A stretch of 64,000 nucleotides of DNA, taken from Nostoc sp. CENA543 (GTDB taxonomy: Bacteria; Cyanobacteriota; Cyanobacteriia; Cyanobacteriales; Nostocaceae). A program made the translations under genes and the position numbers. The stretch lies in contig NZ_CP023278.1 in the NCBI RefSeq assembly GCF_002896875.1, positions 6,268,501 to 6,332,500 of the forward strand, read 5' to 3'. The notes under the pieces were generated by a model. That model was not told the origin of the DNA. It did not search any database and was given only the letters and a program-made list of their open reading frames with translations. Each line of letters begins with the position of its first letter. The first letter of the stretch is position 1. Shown here piece after piece: positions 16,513-24,708 of the stretch.

Positions 16513-17520
16513 ATGATTAATCAAATTTATAATTTACCCAACAAAGTTATTAATCCCTTTTCCCAAAAAATAAATTCTCAGTTAACTAAAAAAAATATTA
16601 ATATCTTACAAATTAATTTAGGTAAACGCTGTAATCTTAGCTGTAACCACTGTCATGTAGAAGCTAGTCCGAAACGTACAGAAGAATTATCTCCACAAAT
16701 TTGTGAACAATTAATCGAGTTAATCGAAAGATTCCCTGAAATTCAAATTGTCGATTTGACTGGTGGCGCACCAGAAATGAACTATGGATTTAAATCATTA
16801 GTTGCAGCCGCCAGGAAAAATCACAAACAAGTAATAGTTCGTTCTAATTTGACAATTTATTTTGAAAATGGGTTTGGTGACTTACCAGAATACTTTGCTC
16901 AAAACCAAGTAAGAGTAGTGGCTTCTTTGCCCTGTTATTTAGCAGATAATGTTGATAAAATGCGGGGTAATGGTGTATTTACAGCCTCCATTAAAGCCTT
17001 ACAATGGCTAAATCAGCTAGGCTATGGTACAGACGCAAATTTAATTCTAGATTTAGTTTATAATCCTCAGCTTCCCAATAGTGAAAAATTTTCGTTAACC
17101 CCAGAACAAAGCAAGTTAGAACAAGACTATAAACTGTTTCTCAAAGAAAATTTCAATGTAGTATTTAATCACCTATTTACAATCACTAACTTACCCGTTG
17201 GTAGAACTCTCTTTCACTTAGAACGTAAAAAACTCTATAGTAGCTATTTACAGTTTTTAGAATCCCATTTTAACGAGAGTACAGTTGAGCATTTGATGTG
17301 TCGTGATCAGCTATCCGTAGACTATTTAGGTAATGTGTATGATTGCGACTTTAATCAAATGATGAATTTACCTGCGAAAACTGCCAATGGTGAAAATATA
17401 ACTGTCGCTAAATTACTCGCAGCCGGCAGTTTAAACTTAATTGATGAAATTCAAACGGCAGATTATTGTTATGGTTGCACTGCTGGATGTGGTTCTAGCT
17501 GTGGTGGTGCTTTACTTTAA
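16513..17520 (+). CDS. arsS: Arsenosugar biosynthesis radical SAM protein
   Basis: A 335-residue radical SAM enzyme. The 4Fe-4S motif is C40-x3-C44-x2-C47 (KRCNLSCNHCHVE), followed by the SAM-binding GGAPEMN. A C-terminal cysteine cluster (CRDQLSVDYLGNVYDCDFNQ and CYGCTAGCGSSCGG) should bind auxiliary clusters. This matches ArsS, which transfers a 5'-deoxyadenosyl group to dimethylarsenite in arsenosugar synthesis. It is third in the arsM-PiT-arsS operon, and STRR repeats follow the stop directly. Confidence 0.9.
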   Translation: MINQIYNLPNKVINPFSQKINSQLTKKNINILQINLGKRCNLSCNHCHVEASPKRTEELSPQICEQLIELIERFPEIQIVDLTGGAPEMNYGFKSLVAAARKNHKQVIVRSNLTIYFENGFGDLPEYFAQNQVRVVASLPCYLADNVDKMRGNGVFTASIKALQWLNQLGYGTDANLILDLVYNPQLPNSEKFSLTPEQSKLEQDYKLFLKENFNVVFNHLFTITNLPVGRTLFHLERKKLYSSYLQFLESHFNESTVEHLMCRDQLSVDYLGNVYDCDFNQMMNLPAKTANGENITVAKLLAAGSLNLIDEIQTADYCYGCTAGCGSSCGGALL

Positions 17521-17530
17521 GAAACATGAA

Positions 17531-17625
17531 ATGGGGCATGGGGCATTGGGCATTGGGTATTGGGTATTGGTAAGAATAAAAGTTGTAAACTTTCTCCCCT
17601 GCACCCTGCACCCTGCCCCCCTGCG
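17531..17625 (+). repeat. STRR heptamer arrays
   Basis: GGGCATT/GGGTATT heptamers (17531-17571) and CCCTGCA heptamers (about 17599-17625), between arsS and the convergent ridA gene. Confidence 0.85.
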
Positions 17626-17660
17626 AATATTAATATGCAAATCTAAGGCAAAACAGCTGA

Positions 17661-18053
17661 TTAGGGGATCACTGCGATACACTCAATTTCCACTAATACA
17701 TCCTTTGGTAAACGTGAGACTTCCACGCAAGCACGGGCGGGGGCTGTAGCTTCATCAAAATATTGTGCATAAACTGCATTCACAGCTGCAAAATCATTCA
17801 TATCAGCTAAGAAAACAGAGGTTTTCACCACATCAGCCCATGTTGCACCGCCAGCCGTTAAGATAGCTTCCAGGTTAGCCATGACTTGCTGTGTTTGTTG
17901 CTTGACATCTCCAGTACCGACAATTTCACCGGTAGAGGGATTAAGGGCGATTTGTCCAGCTACAAATAGCATTCGACCAGAAACAGCGATCGCTTGATTA
18001 TAAGGCCCTACTGGTGCGGGTGCTTGTGCAGTACGAATAATTTGTTTACTCAT
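17661..18053 (-). CDS. ridA: RidA family enamine/imine deaminase
   Basis: A 130-residue RidA/YjgF protein. R107 ([13 protein letters not shown]) and E122 ([10 protein letters not shown]) match the substrate carboxylate and catalytic residues of the active subfamily, and GPYNQA near the N-terminus is conserved. It hydrolyses reactive 2-aminoacrylate-type intermediates from PLP enzymes. It overlaps the upstream Nudix gene by 4 bp, so the two are one transcription unit. Confidence 0.93.
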   Translation of the reverse strand: MSKQIIRTAQAPAPVGPYNQAIAVSGRMLFVAGQIALNPSTGEIVGTGDVKQQTQQVMANLEAILTAGGATWADVVKTSVFLADMNDFAAVNAVYAQYFDEATAPARACVEVSRLPKDVLVEIECIAVIP

Positions 18054-18496
18054 ATTTCCTCAGTTGTGAAGCGGGGACGAATCCCATAATGTCGATAACG
18101 CCAATAATCCCGCAAAATGCGATCGTGGTCAAAACATAAATTACTCGGTACACACCAAGGCTCAAAAATACCCACATCTTTAGCATCATCCCCAGCGTGT
18201 GGTTCTCCTGTAGCGGTGGCGAGAAACACGATACTGATAGTATGCTGACGAGGATCACGCTTGGGGTCAGAATACACCAAAAATTGCTCAATTAATTCTA
18301 TCTCTAACCCGATTTCCTCTAGAGCCTCCCGCCGCGCCGCCACTTCCACAGGTTCACCATAATCCACAAACCCCCCAGGAATCGCCCAACCTAAAGGTTC
18401 ATTATGGCGTTCAATCAAAATAATCGGTCGATGAGGTCTATCTATCAATTCAATAATGATATCTACGGTAGGTGCAGGATTTTTGTACATAGTCAA
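18050..18496 (-). CDS. Nudix hydrolase
   Basis: A 148-residue Nudix protein. The box G42-x5-E48-x7-R56-E57-x2-E60-E61-x-G63 ([24 protein letters not shown]) is complete, so Mg-dependent pyrophosphohydrolase activity is expected. The nucleotide substrate is unknown; the wide N-terminal beta sheet and HRDH-rich C-terminus resemble ADP-ribose/NADH-type family members, only loosely. ATG 18496 and ATG 18490 are both possible starts. It overlaps ridA downstream by 4 bp. Its upstream region is an STRR array. Confidence 0.9.
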   Translation of the reverse strand: MTMYKNPAPTVDIIIELIDRPHRPIILIERHNEPLGWAIPGGFVDYGEPVEVAARREALEEIGLEIELIEQFLVYSDPKRDPRQHTISIVFLATATGEPHAGDDAKDVGIFEPWCVPSNLCFDHDRILRDYWRYRHYGIRPRFTTEEI

Positions 18497-18657
18497 TGGT
18501 CAATAGTCATTAGTCATTAGTCATTAGTCATTAGTCATTAGTCATTAGTCAGCATTCAGCACCGGCTAAACGCCGCGCTACCGCTAACAGCACTCATTAC
18601 TCAGCACTCATTACTCATTACTCATTACTCATTACTCATTACTCATTACTCAGCACT
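18491..18657 (+). repeat. STRR arrays flanking a palindromic repeat
   Basis: TCATTAG heptamers (18491-18553, eight copies) and TACTCAT heptamers (18591-18657) flank ACCGGCTAAACGCCGCGCTA-CCGCTAACAG, which is the inverse of a sequence at about 60695-60738. These are typical STRR sequences of heterocystous cyanobacteria. They fill the region between the divergent Nudix and malQ genes and abut the Nudix start codon. Confidence 0.9.
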
Positions 18658-18746
18658 GCCGATTTCCCACCAAAGGATAGCTTTCCAAGCTGACCTCGGC
18701 GTGATAAATTCTATGGGATTGCTTGCTCCTATATTTCACAATAAAT

Positions 18747-20255
18747 ATGCCTTTTCCTAGATCCAGTGGTATTTTGCTGCATCCTACCTGCTTTCCCAGT
18801 CGATTTGGGGTTGGAGATTTGGGTTTGGAAGCTTATAAATTTATTGATTTTTTGAGGGACAGTTACCAGCAATATTGGCAAGTTTTACCTTTAGGCCCTA
18901 CTGGTTATGGTAATTCTCCTTATGCTTCTTATTCGGCAATGGCGGGGAATTATTTACTGATTAGCCCAGAAAAATTACAAGAGCAAGGTTTGTTAGCAGA
19001 GGAGGATTTCGCTAATTTACCAGAATTTGATCCCTCTCAAGTAGATTACGATCGCATCATCCCCATTAAGGTAGGGCTATTAAAAATCGCCTGCAAAAAT
19101 TTTCAAACTCAAGCTACGCCTCTACAACAAACAGAATTCGCCGGATTTTGTAGCAGCAAAGCCTATTGGTTGGATGATTATGCTCTATTTATGGCTCTCA
19201 AGGATGCTCACGACGGTACAAGTTGGCATACTTGGGAAACGGAATTGGTGAAGCGTGAGCCTACCGCCTTAGAAGATGCCCAACAAAAATTAGCGGCGGA
19301 GATTTTTTATTATAAGTTTGTGCAGTTTGAATTCTTTCGCCAGTGGTCAGAATTGAAAATTTACGCTAACATGAGCGGCATTCAAATTATTGGCGATATT
19401 CCTATCTATGTAGCTCAAGATAGTTCCGATGTGTGGGCGCATCCCGATATTTTTTGTTTAGATGAAGAAACAATGCAACCTGCTTTAATGGCGGGAGTTC
19501 CACCAGATTATTTCAGTGCTACTGGCCAATTATGGGGCAATCCGGTTTATAACTGGGAGGAATTGCAAAAGCAAAACTTTCAATGGTGGCTGGGTCGCTT
19601 TGAGGCGATGCTGGATTATATAGATGTGATTCGCATTGATCACTTTCGAGGCTTTGAAGCTTTTTGGGCTGTACCACAAGGAGAAGAAACAGCAATTAAT
19701 GGCGAGTGGGTAACAGCACCAGGAGAGGAATTGTTTGATGCAATTAAGCAAAGTTTAGGTAAGTTACCTGTATTAGCGGAAGACTTGGGGATCATTACAC
19801 CAGAAGTTGAAGCTTTGCGAGATAAATATGAGTTTCCTGGGATGAAAGTATTACATTTTGCTTTTGGTTCTGATCCTGGGAATCCGTTTTTACCTTTCAA
19901 TTATGGTCGCAATTTCGTTGTGTATACTGGCACTCACGACAATGACACGACTGTCGGCTGGTTTAATACAGCCAATGACTACGAAAAGCAGAATCTTTTA
20001 CTGTATTTGGGTTGTGTCAGTCCTGAAGGAATTCACTGGGATTTCATTAGATTGGCTTTAAGTTCCGTTGCCAATCAAGCAATTATTCCTCTACAAGATA
20101 TCTTAGGTTTGGGAACTGAAGCGCGAATGAATTATCCTAGCACTGCTGAGGGAAATTGGCAGTGGCGTTATCAATCGGGAGCTTTATTACCAGAATTAAT
20201 CGATCGCTTAAAAAATCTCACTAAACTCTACGGACGCGCTCCCCAAGGAAAATAG
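18747..20255 (+). CDS. malQ: 4-alpha-glucanotransferase (amylomaltase)
   Basis: A 502-residue GH77 enzyme starting at MPFPRSSGILLHPTCFPSRF (ATG 18747; the frame opens slightly earlier at 18723 with a weak start). Conserved blocks include the nucleophile region DVIRIDHFRGFEAFW, the acid/base region VLAEDLGIITPEV and VVYTGTHDNDTTVGWF. It transfers alpha-1,4-glucan segments between maltooligosaccharides and takes part in glycogen metabolism in the cytoplasm. Length is normal for MalQ. Confidence 0.96.
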   Translation: MPFPRSSGILLHPTCFPSRFGVGDLGLEAYKFIDFLRDSYQQYWQVLPLGPTGYGNSPYASYSAMAGNYLLISPEKLQEQGLLAEEDFANLPEFDPSQVDYDRIIPIKVGLLKIACKNFQTQATPLQQTEFAGFCSSKAYWLDDYALFMALKDAHDGTSWHTWETELVKREPTALEDAQQKLAAEIFYYKFVQFEFFRQWSELKIYANMSGIQIIGDIPIYVAQDSSDVWAHPDIFCLDEETMQPALMAGVPPDYFSATGQLWGNPVYNWEELQKQNFQWWLGRFEAMLDYIDVIRIDHFRGFEAFWAVPQGEETAINGEWVTAPGEELFDAIKQSLGKLPVLAEDLGIITPEVEALRDKYEFPGMKVLHFAFGSDPGNPFLPFNYGRNFVVYTGTHDNDTTVGWFNTANDYEKQNLLLYLGCVSPEGIHWDFIRLALSSVANQAIIPLQDILGLGTEARMNYPSTAEGNWQWRYQSGALLPELIDRLKNLTKLYGRAPQGK

Positions 20256-20290
20256 GGGAAACGAGGAACTAGGGGGATATTTCCCCTGCT
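20254..20290. terminator. Bidirectional terminator-like hairpin
   Basis: AGGGGAAA (20254-20261) pairs with TTTCCCCT (20280-20287), followed by GCTTTTCCT, between the convergent malQ and RodZ-like genes. The left arm overlaps the malQ stop codon. Confidence 0.55.
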
Positions 20291-20304
20291 TTTCCTCTAT
20301 ATTT

Positions 20305-21120
20305 CTATGATTCTGGTTTAACGGCAGCAATTTTAATTTCTTCCTCTTTACCAAATTCCCCCATTTGCTTGGGTGCTTGCTGATTAACACTCATCAGCAC
20401 ACCACCAGCGTTAGTAGTCTTGACAGTTAACTGTTCTTGTGCCTTCCAAACCCGATGCGCCCCTTCAGGTAATACTCCTTCAAACTCGGTTTTTCCATCG
20501 GCTACTACCCGAATCCAAGAGGATGCTTTTAAAGTGACACCAATTTGGACTGGTTGATCATTTGTGTTAGTAGCGAGGCGGTTGCTAACTGGAACAGTTG
20601 AGGAATTAGCAGATTGATTGGTTTGATTATTGACGACAGTTTCTTGATTGTTTTGTTTTGGCTCACTATTACTAGCTCTGAAGGCAGCATTATTCAATAC
20701 GTGAGATAAACTGCTGACTGAGCAGATAATCAAGAATACATAAAGTAAATAAAGATGTATGGGACGCAGTAAACCCATTGAGATGGGTGAAGTAGGAGTT
20801 GCAGAGGAAGTATTAACTACCGGAAAACCCACGGGAAATTGACTGGCGAATTCTACACCGTTAAAACCTAGGGCATCTGCAAATTGTCTGATCAAGCCTT
20901 GAATATAGATTGGTTCAGGTAAATCATTTAAATTACCTTCTTCAATTGCTTGTAACAGACGGCGAGGAATCTTGGTCAATGTCACCATTTCCTCTAAAGA
21001 TAAACCCTTCTCTTGACGTGAAGCCCACAACTGCGCGCCTAGTTCTGCTAATTTTTCGGCTCTTTGTTCATCTAAAGACAGTTGTGGCTGTTCATTATTT
21101 TTTCTCTTGAACCATTTCAT
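20305..21120 (-). CDS. RodZ-like membrane-anchored helix-turn-helix protein
   Basis: A 271-residue protein with an N-terminal HTH of the RodZ type (about 27-95: LGAQLWASRQEKGLSLEEM..LTKIPRRLLQAIEEGNL..LPEPIYIQGLIRQFADALG), a transmembrane segment near 119-138, a Ser/Asn/Gln-rich linker, and a C-terminal DUF4115-like beta domain (IGVTLKASSWIRVVADGKTEFEG). RodZ proteins bind MreB and help set cell shape. It overlaps the upstream pseudouridine synthase gene by 26 bp, implying coupling. Confidence 0.85.
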   Translation of the reverse strand: MKWFKRKNNEQPQLSLDEQRAEKLAELGAQLWASRQEKGLSLEEMVTLTKIPRRLLQAIEEGNLNDLPEPIYIQGLIRQFADALGFNGVEFASQFPVGFPVVNTSSATPTSPISMGLLRPIHLYLLYVFLIICSVSSLSHVLNNAAFRASNSEPKQNNQETVVNNQTNQSANSSTVPVSNRLATNTNDQPVQIGVTLKASSWIRVVADGKTEFEGVLPEGAHRVWKAQEQLTVKTTNAGGVLMSVNQQAPKQMGEFGKEEEIKIAAVKPES

Positions 21121-21910
21121 GATTTTGTTTACTCCTTACCTCAGCAGAATCATTAGTAGGTATGTGTTTTGTTTGGTTTTGCAAACAGCGAACTTCATCA
21201 TCTTGGAGAAAACGATATTGACCCTCTTTTAAGAGGGGCGTTTTTGATGTTTTGAGTTGAATAGAGCCGATCGCACTCCGATGTAACTTCACAACTGGAT
21301 ACCCCAACTGTTCAGCTACACGACGAATTTGGCGGTTTCTACCCTCCTGGAGAACTATTTCTAAACGACTGCTATTAGTTAGCCTTTCTAAGTAACTTAC
21401 CTGGGCTGGACGGGTTTTTCTCCCGTCTAACAGCACACCCCTACGCCACTTTTCCAGCACTACTTCCGAGGGATGGCCTTGAACGACGACTTGATAGGTC
21501 TTGGGAATACTATGACGCGGATGGGTGAGCTTAAAAGTCAAATCTCCATCATTGGTGAGGATCAAAGCACCAGAAGAATTGACATCTAAACGACCAACAG
21601 GATGAATACCAATATCTTGACGTAATTTTGGTGGTAATAAATCTAGAACTGTTGTTCTCCCCTGGGGATCGTGACAAGTTGAGACTACTCCCAAAGGTTT
21701 GTTCAATAAAACGTACACTAGGGGTGGACGACGTTTGGCCAATATTGGCTGTCCGTCAACTGTGATCGTATCCTTTTCGGGGTCAACTTTTTGTCCTAAT
21801 TGGGCTAATACACCATTGATCTGCACACGCGATCGCCGAATCATCTCCTCAGCTTCTCGACGTGAGGCTATACCTAATTCCGATAATACTTTTTGTAACC
21901 TAGCCTCCAT
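21095..21910 (-). CDS. rRNA pseudouridine synthase (RsuA/RluB/E/F family)
   Basis: A 271-residue enzyme with an N-terminal S4 RNA-binding domain (2-50: ARLQKVLSELGIASRREAEEMI) and the RsuA-family catalytic domain with GRLDVNSSGALILTNDG (D109 catalytic) and IPKTYQV. The C-terminal LQEGRNRQIRRVAEQLGYPV is typical of RluB-like enzymes. It isomerises a uridine in ribosomal RNA; large-subunit (RluB-like) is more likely than RsuA, not proven. Its C-terminal tail overlaps the next gene. Confidence 0.93.
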   Translation of the reverse strand: MEARLQKVLSELGIASRREAEEMIRRSRVQINGVLAQLGQKVDPEKDTITVDGQPILAKRRPPLVYVLLNKPLGVVSTCHDPQGRTTVLDLLPPKLRQDIGIHPVGRLDVNSSGALILTNDGDLTFKLTHPRHSIPKTYQVVVQGHPSEVVLEKWRRGVLLDGRKTRPAQVSYLERLTNSSRLEIVLQEGRNRQIRRVAEQLGYPVVKLHRSAIGSIQLKTSKTPLLKEGQYRFLQDDEVRCLQNQTKHIPTNDSAEVRSKQNHEMVQEKK

Positions 21911-22053
21911 GTGGAAATTACGGTCATTGATCTAATGGTTTATATAATATTCATCATATTGGCATTTTGATGGAAGTAGCTATAAATGTTACATTTAGAG
22001 CTTGTCGCCGCTCAGTTGTCACTGGGCAACTACCCATCAATTAAAATATTTCA

Positions 22054-22767
22054 ATGCCACAGCAGAATTCCCTTCCCCAAGGCGTTAACAAAATCCGCAT
22101 AATTACGAGCGTCCTTAAAACAGCATTGAAGCTATGGTTAAGGGCGCAAGTCAGCCAAGTATCTCAGCTAGAAGTGGATCTCAAAGCTAGCGATCGCCAG
22201 CTGCTTTCCGGTTGCGTTCCTTGGGTTGCCATCTTTGCCGATCATGCTGTCTATCAAGGTCTCCATATTACCCAAATTAAACTAGCAGCAGAAAATATTC
22301 AAATCAATATAGGGCAAGTCCTTAAAGGGCAGCCCTTGCAACTGTTACACATAGTACCAGTAGTAGGAGATTTGACCATAGAAGAGGAGCAACTAAACGC
22401 TTCTCTCTCCTCGGAATTATTAACGGCTGCTTTGAGTGATTTACTGGTTAAACTTTTACCAGAATATTGTCCAAAATCCAAGCCTGTGATTTGGCAAAAG
22501 ATTAGTTTAGACAATCAACTCATCAAGCTGAATGCTATCGTAGCATCTACGGGTGAACAAATACCTTTAGAAATTAATTTCTCCTTAAAATTGCTGAGTG
22601 GACAAGAGTTGCAACTATCGCAGATAAAAGTCACAGAAAATGCGATCGCCATCTTAGAAAGTAGCGATAGTTACAATTTTCATCTAGGCTCAGACGTTGA
22701 CCTCCAAGAACTCACCGTGATCCCCAATAAATTAGTTTGTCGCGGACGAGTGAATGTGAATCCTTGA
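22054..22767 (+). CDS. DUF2993 (LmeA-like) protein
   Basis: A 237-residue protein of the type annotated DUF2993 in cyanobacteria, with alternating beta segments and the pattern LEVDLKASDRQLLSGCVPWV and YQGLHITQIKLAAENIQIN. No signal peptide or transmembrane segment is clear. LmeA-type proteins are linked to lipid/lipoglycan metabolism in actinobacteria; the cyanobacterial role is unknown. Its neighbour is CdsA on the opposite strand. Confidence 0.75.
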   Translation: MPQQNSLPQGVNKIRIITSVLKTALKLWLRAQVSQVSQLEVDLKASDRQLLSGCVPWVAIFADHAVYQGLHITQIKLAAENIQINIGQVLKGQPLQLLHIVPVVGDLTIEEEQLNASLSSELLTAALSDLLVKLLPEYCPKSKPVIWQKISLDNQLIKLNAIVASTGEQIPLEINFSLKLLSGQELQLSQIKVTENAIAILESSDSYNFHLGSDVDLQELTVIPNKLVCRGRVNVNP

Positions 22768-22810
22768 GGGGTTTAGGGGTTTGGGGGTGTAGGGGGGTAA
22801 GGTTGTAGGG

Positions 22811-22903
22811 GACAAGGTAGACAAGGTAGATAATGGAAGAAAAACTAATGACTAATGACTAATGACTAATGACTAATGACTAATGACTAATGACTATTGA
22901 CTC
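22811..22903 (+). repeat. AAGGTAGAC and CTAATGA repeat arrays entering cdsA
   Basis: Two AAGGTAGAC 9-mers (about 22811-22830) are followed by about eight CTAATGA heptamers (22844-22903). The array supplies the stop codon of cdsA (TAG at 22896-22894 on the minus strand) and its last residues (SQ). Confidence 0.88.
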
Positions 22904-23781
22904 ATCAACGGCAAAATCAGGGTGACAAAATAATAGACTATTGGAGCTGTAAAGATATAGCTGTCGGTACGATCTAAAATTCCACCGTGTCCAGGGATCA
23001 ATTGACCAGAATCTTTCACGCCTGCATCCCGCTTGAGCATTGATTCTGTAAGATCACCCAACAAACTAGCAAGACCAATCAGTAACCCCAGGGTCGTACC
23101 TGTGATCAGAAATTGGGGCAACTTTAAATAGTAAGCACCCACCAGCGCGACTACCAAACTGGCACTGATCCCAAAGACAGCACCTTCAACGGTTTTCTTG
23201 GGACTAATATCAGACAGACGGGTTTTCCCAAAAAATTTCCCGATAGTATAAGCACCAATATCAGCAGCCCAAATACATAAAAAAGTGAGTACCGTAATTG
23301 TTAACCCTTGGGGTAAAGCCGCAAAGTGATTTTCTGTAAAAAAATCTTGCCAGGCGGCTGGCCAATAACCACCTAAAGGTAAATTGCTGATAGCTGTACT
23401 ACCGATAGTGCGTAACCGCACCCAGTAACTGGGCAAATACCCTACATAAAATAGCCCCATAATTGAAGCTGAAACATCGGCGATGGTAGCCATTTTCGGC
23501 TGAAACAGTAAATAAAAACAAATAAATGTTCCCGCCATCGGCATCACTGCATCCGCTAAAGCGTTGTCAATTTGAGAAACAGCTAGTAAAACTAAACTCA
23601 AGCAAAGCGTAGTTTTAGCGGCTGGGACAATACCTCTAGTTCGTACCAAATCAAAATATTCCTGTTGTCCCAAAAAAACGACAACACCAAGCATGATAGT
23701 AAAATACCAACCCCCCAATAGGACAGCACCCAAAGCAAGAGCGATCGCAATAATTCCACTAATAATTCGAGACCAAGGCAT
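22894..23781 (-). CDS. cdsA: Phosphatidate cytidylyltransferase
   Basis: A 295-residue multi-pass membrane protein (start at MPWSRIISG, 23781; an upstream in-frame extension to 23817 is repeat-derived). The CDS family signature is complete at the C-terminus: LLGDLTESMLKRDAGVKDSG followed by LIPGHGGILDRTDS. It makes CDP-diacylglycerol from phosphatidate and CTP for phosphatidylglycerol synthesis. The extreme C-terminus and stop codon lie in an STRR array. Confidence 0.95.
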   Translation of the reverse strand: MPWSRIISGIIAIALALGAVLLGGWYFTIMLGVVVFLGQQEYFDLVRTRGIVPAAKTTLCLSLVLLAVSQIDNALADAVMPMAGTFICFYLLFQPKMATIADVSASIMGLFYVGYLPSYWVRLRTIGSTAISNLPLGGYWPAAWQDFFTENHFAALPQGLTITVLTFLCIWAADIGAYTIGKFFGKTRLSDISPKKTVEGAVFGISASLVVALVGAYYLKLPQFLITGTTLGLLIGLASLLGDLTESMLKRDAGVKDSGQLIPGHGGILDRTDSYIFTAPIVYYFVTLILPLMSQ

Positions 23782-23811
23782 AGAAGTAATTAATATGGGG
23801 ATTGGGGATAA

Positions 23812-24007
23812 AGGCAAAAGGCAAAAGGTAAAAGTAAAAAGAAAGGAAAAGATTCTTTTGCCTGTTTACTTTTTACTTTTTCTGGGATTGGGGACTGGGA
23901 ATTGGGGACTGGGTAAGTGATTTATTTAATCAATATACTGAATTTCCTGGTCTCTAGTTACTAGTTTCCCATACCCAATGCCCCATACCCTATGCCCTAC
24001 TCCCCAT
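23812..24007. repeat. AAAAGGC and STRR repeats between cdsA and cbiT
   Basis: AAAAGGC heptamers (23812-23845), then GGAACTG/GGGGACTGGGAATT (23883-23914) and CCCCATACCCAATGCCCC-type heptamers (23967-24007). The 228-bp gap between two minus-strand genes is almost all repeat. The AAAGTAAAAAG/CTTTTTACTTT pair around 23840-23880 could form a hairpin. Confidence 0.8.
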
Positions 24008-24009
24008 AC

Positions 24010-24624
24010 CTAGTCTAGTTTCTCACCACTCAGGATAAAAATGGGATCAACGGCGGCAAAGGTTTGAGAGAAGCCGCGTCTTTCTAGTCGGTTAACCGCA
24101 GACTGCACAACTTCAATATTTCTCGCTTGCAACTGGGAAAAGCTTTGAGAAATCATGTACAAACTTTCTAGATTAGTGGCTGTCGCTACTACTCTTCCTG
24201 ACGACGGTAAATAATTCCACACCGTTTGCAGAATATCTTGAATTGGTCGCCCTCCCTCAATACAGACACGCTGAGGGCTAACTTTAATATCATGTAAACA
24301 CTCTGGCGCGCTACCTTCAATCACTTCTACATTTTTGACACCAAAGTGATCGCAGTTACGTTTAATTAAATTAGCTACTTCTTCATCCCGTTCAACAGCC
24401 ACAATTCGTCCTTTTGGACACAATAACCCTACTTCTACAGGGATTGTACCTGTACCTGCACCGATATCCCATAAAACCGAATCAGGTTCTAAACGCAGTT
24501 GAGAAATCAATAACAACCGAATTTCTCGTTGACTTAGAGGAATTCCTGGCAAATGCTCGAAAAACTCATCGGGAATACCAGGTGTAACATAAGGCCAAAG
24601 TTGGGAAGGCATAGGAATACGCAA
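24010..24624 (-). CDS. cbiT: Precorrin-6Y C5,15-methyltransferase, CbiT subunit/domain
   Basis: A 204-residue SAM methyltransferase of the CbiT type: IPLSQREIRLLLISQLRLEP, then motif I VLWDIGAGTGTIPVEVGLL, VAVERDEEVANLIKRNC and IEGGRP. It catalyses a methylation/decarboxylation step of corrin ring (cobalamin) synthesis. No other cob/cbi gene is adjacent, as is usual in cyanobacteria. The start could be M1 or M5. The stop codon abuts CCCATAC/CCCTATG heptamers at 23967-24007. Confidence 0.9.
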   Translation of the reverse strand: MRIPMPSQLWPYVTPGIPDEFFEHLPGIPLSQREIRLLLISQLRLEPDSVLWDIGAGTGTIPVEVGLLCPKGRIVAVERDEEVANLIKRNCDHFGVKNVEVIEGSAPECLHDIKVSPQRVCIEGGRPIQDILQTVWNYLPSSGRVVATATNLESLYMISQSFSQLQARNIEVVQSAVNRLERRGFSQTFAAVDPIFILSGEKLD

Positions 24625-24708
24625 TTATACTAGTACAAGGGGCAGGAGGTGTGGGCAGGGAGCAAGGGGGAAAACTAATGACTCAAAACTCATAACTCAG
24701 CACTCATT

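Noticed and set aside
18496-18657. Heptamer arrays considered as a CRISPR array
   Set aside because: Units are 7 bp with no spacers; they are STRR repeats.
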